A stretch of DNA of 18,083 nucleotides, from NCBI GenBank assembly GCA_046482855.1, contig JAWOEH010000220.1, positions 1-18,083 on the forward strand. The letters are read 5' to 3'. This document shows positions 13,613 through 18,083 of the stretch, one piece after another. Numbering within the stretch: position 1 is the stretch's first letter; every line of letters begins with the position of its first letter. The notes below the pieces were generated by a model that saw nothing but the letters and a program-made list of their open reading frames with translations, was not told the DNA's origin and ran no database searches. Position numbers and translations under genes: made by a program. The stretch comes from CAYVSF01 sp046482855. GTDB taxonomy: Bacteria; Bacteroidota; Bacteroidia; Bacteroidales; UBA12077.

Positions 13613-15814
13613 ATGCACCAAAACCATCAAAACATGAGCTGGAGAAATATTGCGCTTCGAACAAAACTGATTTTAGGTTTTTCTATCGTTATCTTGTTTA
13701 CGCTTATACTCGGTGGCTATGGTCTCTACGAGCTCCATACTATTCGCACTCAGGTAAATACTCTTAGCGATGAATATATCCCCGGGGTAGCGGTTGCCAA
13801 TGAAGTTGAAAGCTCTTTTCTAGAGGCACTGCCTGTTTTTCAGGAGTATACCTTAAATCGAAAGAGTGATGTGTGGCAGCAGGGGTTAGGAAAGTTGCAG
13901 ACGATGGATGCGTTAATTGCCCGGGGCGAAACGCTTGCCAAACAGGCAGAGGGATTCAAACAGCTGGGACAAACCATTCAGCAGGCCGATGCTGAGCTTC
14001 AGGAGTTTGAACAGCTTTTCCGGCGTGAAGGACAGATTAACCAAGCCTATGAGCAGGATAAGGACGGGAAAGTATGGTCAGTAGGACACTTTCGGGCAAG
14101 TATGGATCGTTATCTCGATTACCATCGACGGGTTATTAATTATAAGCACCAGGATGAGGAGTTGGAAATTACCTCTAATGATATACGTAGATTAACTCTT
14201 GGCTATCAGGCTTATGCCGAGTTTCTTAATTCTCAGGCATCGGTATGGATTGCTGTTAATAACCGCACGTATGATTTCAATAATGTTTACACTACCATTC
14301 TGGAAATAGACAAAGATCTTTACGACTTAAAGCGGATAACACCTAATTATAATTACCGAAGAGTTGTGGATACCTTATTGTGGGCTACAGAAAATTATAC
14401 AGGGTACTTACATGCCCTTCAGGATACCCGCATGCAACAAAATGCGCTGTCCGACCAACGAGAGAAGGTTTCGCAAACGCTTTTAACGCAATTGAACCAA
14501 GTTGTAGAAGAGGGAGGTGACACCCAGTACCAAGTGCTGGGAGGAATGTTAAGCTTTATCGACACTTCCTATACATACTTTATTATTATTTTGGTTGCCT
14601 CTGTACTATTGGGGATTTTGTTTACTTATTTGATTTCGATATCTGTTTCTCGTCCTGTACGTGAAGGCCTAAGTTATACACAATCGATTGCTGAGGGCAA
14701 TCTGGATGCCGAGATGCCTGAGCAGGGAGACGATGAGATAGGTCAACTTGTGAGAGCCCTGCAAAGTATGGTGATGAGGTTGCGTGAAGTCGTGCTGGGG
14801 ATTAAGGAAGGCACCAGCGACATAACACTTACCAGTGATGTGCTCAATGAAAATGCCTCGCAAATGTCCGAAGGTGCAAGTAAGCAAGCTGCTTCAGCTC
14901 AGGAAATTAGCAGTTCGATGGAACAGATGATGGCTAACATTGTTCAAAATAGCGATAGCGCCCAGGAGACCGATAAGATAGCTTCCAGTGCTACCCACAA
15001 TATGCAGGAGGTTGCAAAGGCTACCCGCAACAGTGTTGAATCCGTGCGAAGTATTTCTGAGAAAATAGGTGTTGTTAGCGATATTGCTGAGCAGACTAAT
15101 ATTTTGGCCCTAAATGCCGCCATAGAGGCTGCACGTGCCGGAGAACATGGACGGGGTTTTTCTGTTGTGGCTGCCGAAGTACGTAAACTGGCAGAGAAGA
15201 GCAAGACAGCCGCCCATGAAATTGTAGGCATTGCCAAGGAGAGTTTGCTCAATACAGAAGAAGCCGGCGAAAAACTCGAGCAGCTTATTCCAGAAATTGA
15301 GCGAACAACTGAGCTTATCCGCAACATTGCCTCTGCTTCCAACGAACAACGAACCGGCGCTGGGCAGGTTACCGGAGCAATTCAGGAGTTGAATCAAACA
15401 ACTCAGCAATATGCTGCCGGATCGGATCAGCTGGAGGCCAGCTCAAATGATTTACGACTGCATGCCGATAAATTGAATAAAATGGTAGGTTTCTTTCGTA
15501 TTAAGGAGAAAGTAAAGAAAGAAACTCCTCATTCGAGACTTAAAAAAGTTCCCCAAAAGCTGGTTGCTGAGGATAAACAGATGAAATCATCCACTCCCAA
15601 AAAACAACCCAAGAAACAACCCATGAAACAACCCATGAAACCGATTAATGGTAGCAGGAGAACCGTTTCTAAAGGGGAACAGATAAACCAAACAACCAAA
15701 ACCGCCAATACCACAAATGCCACAAATCAGAGGCAGGAAATGAATAAAAAACCAGGTTTTGCCTATAAGCTTGCAGATGATGGCCATTTGGATGATGGCT
15801 ATGAACGCTATTGA
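13613..15814 (+). CDS. Methyl-accepting chemotaxis protein
   Basis: A 733-residue transmembrane chemoreceptor that would control a CheA kinase through CheW. Seen: membrane helix at about 18-39; a helical periplasmic ligand domain of about 280 residues (40-321), larger than the usual four-helix bundle and possibly of the helical bimodular type (inference); membrane helix 322-343; HAMP 344-396 containing the conserved DDEIGQL; and the cytoplasmic signalling hairpin with tip NILALNAAIEAARAGEHGRG (496-515) and the downstream AAEVRKLAEKS. After the signalling domain (about residue 630) comes a roughly 100-residue hydrophilic tail rich in Lys, Gln, Pro, Asn and Thr. It ends DDGYERY and lacks the CheR/CheB-tethering NWETF pentapeptide. 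Start could be 13613 or the Met at 13634. No che or motility genes lie in the window. It ends at an intrinsic terminator. Confidence 0.95.
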   Translation: MHQNHQNMSWRNIALRTKLILGFSIVILFTLILGGYGLYELHTIRTQVNTLSDEYIPGVAVANEVESSFLEALPVFQEYTLNRKSDVWQQGLGKLQTMDALIARGETLAKQAEGFKQLGQTIQQADAELQEFEQLFRREGQINQAYEQDKDGKVWSVGHFRASMDRYLDYHRRVINYKHQDEELEITSNDIRRLTLGYQAYAEFLNSQASVWIAVNNRTYDFNNVYTTILEIDKDLYDLKRITPNYNYRRVVDTLLWATENYTGYLHALQDTRMQQNALSDQREKVSQTLLTQLNQVVEEGGDTQYQVLGGMLSFIDTSYTYFIIILVASVLLGILFTYLISISVSRPVREGLSYTQSIAEGNLDAEMPEQGDDEIGQLVRALQSMVMRLREVVLGIKEGTSDITLTSDVLNENASQMSEGASKQAASAQEISSSMEQMMANIVQNSDSAQETDKIASSATHNMQEVAKATRNSVESVRSISEKIGVVSDIAEQTNILALNAAIEAARAGEHGRGFSVVAAEVRKLAEKSKTAAHEIVGIAKESLLNTEEAGEKLEQLIPEIERTTELIRNIASASNEQRTGAGQVTGAIQELNQTTQQYAAGSDQLEASSNDLRLHADKLNKMVGFFRIKEKVKKETPHSRLKKVPQKLVAEDKQMKSSTPKKQPKKQPMKQPMKPINGSRRTVSKGEQINQTTKTANTTNATNQRQEMNKKPGFAYKLADDGHLDDGYERY
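15602..15637 (+). repeat. 12-bp tandem repeat inside the receptor tail
   Basis: Three consecutive in-frame copies of AAACAACCC(A/T)(A/T)G-type units: AAACAACCCAAG (15602-15613), then AAACAACCCATG twice (15614-15637), coding K-Q-P-K, K-Q-P-M, K-Q-P-M. Being a multiple of three, gain or loss of units changes tail length without shifting the frame. Confidence 0.85.
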
Positions 15815-15833
15815 TCATAATATCGATATGGCT

Positions 15834-15870
15834 ATCCCGAAAGATGAAATTATCCTTCGGGATTTTTTTT
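15834..15870 (+). terminator. Rho-independent terminator of the receptor gene
   Basis: An 8-bp stem ATCCCGAA (15834-15841) with TTCGGGAT (15856-15863), continued by GAT/ATC across one mismatch, followed by a run of eight T (15863-15870). It lies 20 bases after the stop codon and separates the receptor from the PAS gene. Confidence 0.9.
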
Positions 15871-15928
15871 GTTGCTGATTTAGGTTTTATAACATTTCCT
15901 TTACCGATAGAGGACTGCGGAATCGTGT

Positions 15929-15936
15929 TATTTTTG
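15929..15936 (+). promoter_or_regulatory. -7 element before the PAS gene
   Basis: TATTTTTG matches TAnnTTTG exactly and ends 17 bases before the ATG at 15954, placing the start near 15942 with a leader of about a dozen bases. No TTG is seen 17-23 bases upstream. Confidence 0.4.
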
Positions 15937-15953
15937 TAAAAAAACCCTAAAAG

Positions 15954-16283
15954 ATGAAGGAACAATTTTACCTGGATCTGCTCAATAGTATGAAATACCC
16001 CGTAGTGGTTGCCGATCTTGACCATACGATACAATTCATGAACAAGGCGGCTATTGCTCAATACAAACAAGGGGCGTCATTGATTGGCTCTAATCTTCTC
16101 ACCTGCCATAACGAAATTTCTCAGCATACAATTGAAAGCATACTGGAGAGGTTAAAAGAAGGAAAGAACGAAGAATTGATATCGGATACGCCCAAAAATC
16201 GAATTTATATGCGGGCGGTTCGCAACGAACGGGGTGAACTCATTGGTTACTACGAACGTTACGAGGTCCCGCGTTGGCGATAA
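15954..16283 (+). CDS. Stand-alone PAS-domain protein
   Basis: A 109-residue soluble protein consisting almost wholly of one PAS domain. Seen: N-terminal helix, then the PAS core MKYPVVVADLDHTIQFMN (13-30), the helical segment with GSNLLTCHNE (45-54), the connecting helix TIESILERLKEGK (59-71), and the beta strands RIYMRAVRNERGELIGYYE (83-101). The Cys-His pair (51-52) after a GxxL segment resembles the PAS domain at the C-terminus of DUF438 proteins (PAS_10 type), which is my closest recognition. There is no output domain or membrane helix, so it would act by binding a ligand or another protein. It has its own promoter-like motif and follows the receptor terminator, so a link to the receptor rests on position alone. 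Confidence 0.75.
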   Translation: MKEQFYLDLLNSMKYPVVVADLDHTIQFMNKAAIAQYKQGASLIGSNLLTCHNEISQHTIESILERLKEGKNEELISDTPKNRIYMRAVRNERGELIGYYERYEVPRWR

Positions 16284-16312
16284 CGCTTAACAGACAACGA
16301 TAATTGGCTGTT

Positions 16313-16331
16313 CCCCAAAAGTTTTATGGGG
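16313..16331. terminator. Weak hairpin between convergent genes
   Basis: CCCCA (16313-16317) pairs with TGGGG (16327-16331) around an A/T-rich loop that can add a few pairs, between the PAS stop (16283) and the permease stop (16364). The stem is short and the downstream tracts are not U-rich on either strand, so termination here is uncertain. Confidence 0.3.
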
Positions 16332-16363
16332 CTTGTAGTCTTACGCTTATTTTGGAATCGTTC

Positions 16364-18083
16364 TTATTCATAACGTAAACTAGTGGCCGGGTTCCTGGAG
16401 GCTGCCAGATACGTCTGTTGAAAAATGGTAAGTAATGCCAACAACCAGGTGAGCATTCCTGATAACAGGAAAATCCATAATTGCAATTGTATGCGATAGG
16501 CAAAATTGCTTAAGAAATGAACCATTGCATAGTAGGCAAGGGGCCATGCAATGATATTGGCTATCAGTACCCATACCGAGAACTGCCGCGATAGCATCCA
16601 GACAACACTTCGCGTTGATGCACCCAGGGATTTTCGAATCCCGATTTCTTTCGTTCGTCGCTGTGTTGTGAAAGTAGCCAGGCCAAATAATCCTAAACAT
16701 GAGATGGCAATGGCTAAAAGTGCGAATAGCCGCAAAATACCTTCGGTGCGTCGTTCGCTCTGGTAGAGCTTGTTATATTGATCATCCACAAATTTATAGG
16801 TAAATGGGTAGCCCGGATTAAATGTTGCCATGGTTTTTTCAATGTACTTCATCGTACTCATCATATTATGTCCCGCGACCTCTATGGTTAAGAACAGAAG
16901 CTCCTCATCATGACCTAAACTAAAGATGAGCGGGTCGATTTTTCGATTGGCCTTATAGAAATGAAAGTCTTCAACGATGCCCACTACCTGATAAGTGAAA
17001 TCGTGGTTCTCTCCCCGGTGCAGGATGATTTCGTTTGCTTTCTCTTTACCAATGATTTCAGCAAATGTTTCATTAATGATTACTTTAGCATAATCTTGTC
17101 CTTCGCGATATAGATCATTTTTTTCCGGGCTGAAATCGCGACCATTGGTCAGCTTTATTTTATAGGTGCTCAGAAAGTTGTGATCAACAAACATGTTAGT
17201 GACCAGCGGATTTACTGAAGGATCTCTTCCTTCCCAATCCCATCCTCCGCCATTGGAGTAGCCGGCAGTAAGCAGGTGTGATGTAAAAGTACAGTTCTCG
17301 ATTTGTGGGTTCTTTCGTAACTCTTCGCCGATAGTTTGAAGGTGGGGGCGCATCTGGTCGGTAACTCCCATGCTTACCAACTGCTCCTTTTGATATCCCA
17401 GATCTTTATTGATTAAAAACCGGGTTTGTAAGTAAACCGTAATAACTGAAATGATTAGTGTTACGGAAAGCGTGAATTGAAGCACCACTAATCCAATGCG
17501 GAATTTCTGTCCGCTGTTTCCTCGGTTATTACCCTTTAATACTTTGGAAAGATCTTGCTTACTTAATACAAATGCCGGGTATAACCCTGACATAACACCA
17601 GTCAATACCCATATGGCACCTAAACCCAGCAGGAATATCCCGTTCGTATACTGTAACCGGATATGCGTATTGGCAAGCAAGTTAAACTGCGGTAGAAATA
17701 AATGTACAAGTATCAAAGCAAAAATAAGCCCAAGGAATGTCATCAGGAAAGATTCTCCCAAAAACTGGCCAATCAGGTTGTGGCGACGTGCCCCTGCAAC
17801 TTTTCGTAAACCTACTTCCTTTGCCCTGACAGCTGCTTGTGCTGTAGCCAGGTTAATATAGTTGATACAGGCAAGGAGCAAAATAAAGAAGGCGATAAGC
17901 CCAAACATGCGGATACGTGAGATAGAAGCCGGGGAGCCGTCGGGGTTATAAAAGTGTTCATCTTTGAAGGGAAATAGATAAACCTCGGTTTTATGTTCAT
18001 CCTCTCGTGCATCATCAAGGTAGTGTACCATTTTATTGCTAAGCGTATCCGGCTGAACCCCTTTTTGAACTTTTACATAAGTG
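16364..18083 (-). CDS. FtsX/MacB-like ABC transporter permease, C-terminal part (truncated by window edge)
   Basis: About 573 codons of a second MacB/FtsX-type inner-membrane permease; the N-terminal membrane helix and most of the first periplasmic domain lie beyond the right edge, and the frame is open to the edge, so the Met at 18029-18031 is internal. Seen, in order: end of the first periplasmic domain, first FtsX module with helix MFGLIAFFILLLACINYINL and coupling motif AKEVGLRKVAGA, two more helices, a fourth helix before the second periplasmic domain, then the second FtsX module ending with TKEIGIRKSLGAS and a canonical NPATSLRYE tail. It is a paralogue of the permease at 3953-6313 rather than a duplicate, since the periplasmic parts differ throughout. 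Its promoter is outside the window, so whether it shares sigma54 control cannot be seen. Substrate unknown; no ATPase gene nearby. Confidence 0.92.
   Translation of the reverse strand, partial: TYVKVQKGVQPDTLSNKMVHYLDDAREDEHKTEVYLFPFKDEHFYNPDGSPASISRIRMFGLIAFFILLLACINYINLATAQAAVRAKEVGLRKVAGARRHNLIGQFLGESFLMTFLGLIFALILVHLFLPQFNLLANTHIRLQYTNGIFLLGLGAIWVLTGVMSGLYPAFVLSKQDLSKVLKGNNRGNSGQKFRIGLVVLQFTLSVTLIISVITVYLQTRFLINKDLGYQKEQLVSMGVTDQMRPHLQTIGEELRKNPQIENCTFTSHLLTAGYSNGGGWDWEGRDPSVNPLVTNMFVDHNFLSTYKIKLTNGRDFSPEKNDLYREGQDYAKVIINETFAEIIGKEKANEIILHRGENHDFTYQVVGIVEDFHFYKANRKIDPLIFSLGHDEELLFLTIEVAGHNMMSTMKYIEKTMATFNPGYPFTYKFVDDQYNKLYQSERRTEGILRLFALLAIAISCLGLFGLATFTTQRRTKEIGIRKSLGASTRSVVWMLSRQFSVWVLIANIIAWPLAYYAMVHFLSNFAYRIQLQLWIFLLSGMLTWLLALLTIFQQTYLAASRNPATSLRYE

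Noticed and set aside
14944..15342. 132-codon minus-strand frame within the chemoreceptor gene
   Set aside because: It is Ser/Ala-rich because it is the complement of the receptor's conserved Ala/Glu helices; the receptor frame is certain.
15602..15637. CRISPR-like short repeats
   Set aside because: Units are 12 bp, directly adjacent with no spacers, and coding; this is a tandem repeat in a protein tail.

Overview
The window reads as a chromosomal segment of a member of the Bacteroidota. Evidence: several gene starts are preceded by the phylum-type promoter (-33 TTTG, -7 TAnnTTTG); Shine-Dalgarno sequences are mostly absent; there are two large FtsX/MacB-type permeases without a neighbouring ATPase, a PD40-repeat lipoprotein and an S9 peptidase lipoprotein. 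Order or genus cannot be fixed from this sequence; a free-living, chemotactic or gliding marine or anaerobic lineage is only a guess. No rRNA, tRNA, IS element, integrase or CRISPR array was seen, and the region looks like vertically inherited core/accessory chromosome rather than an island.

Layout. 1-614: 3' end of diaminopimelate decarboxylase (lysA), convergent with a small nitroreductase (876-1388, minus) across a shared hairpin terminator. 1770-2669: a histone-deacetylase-fold hydrolase, whose promoter sits so close to its ATG that a leaderless mRNA is predicted. 2670-3023: an intergenic region with two promoter-like motifs and a doubtful 47-codon ORF. 3024-3686: a small FAD/NAD(P)H oxidoreductase with a strong terminator.

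3953-10351 is the most interesting block. An FtsX-like permease (minus) is divergent from a sigma54-activating NtrC-type response regulator (6556-7920), which overlaps its NtrY-like histidine kinase (7907-9262), followed by a PD40 beta-propeller lipoprotein (9305-10351). The 242-base intergenic region between permease and regulator carries a -24/-12 sigma54 element facing the permease, with the exact GG-N10-GC spacing, next to a perfect 15-base palindrome. The regulator's own housekeeping-type promoter lies over the sigma54 element on the other strand. The inferred circuit is: kinase (almost no periplasmic loop) -> response regulator -> sigma54-dependent permease expression, possibly with the lipoprotein as an envelope partner.

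10556-13450: a patatin-like phospholipase and an S9 prolyl-oligopeptidase-family lipoprotein on the minus strand, 48 bases apart and probably co-transcribed, ending at a strong terminator. 13613-15814: a methyl-accepting chemotaxis protein with a long periplasmic domain and an unusual Lys/Gln/Pro/Asn/Thr-rich tail encoded partly by a 12-bp tandem repeat. 15954-16283: a stand-alone PAS protein. 16364-18083: C-terminal part of a second FtsX-like permease, running off the right edge.
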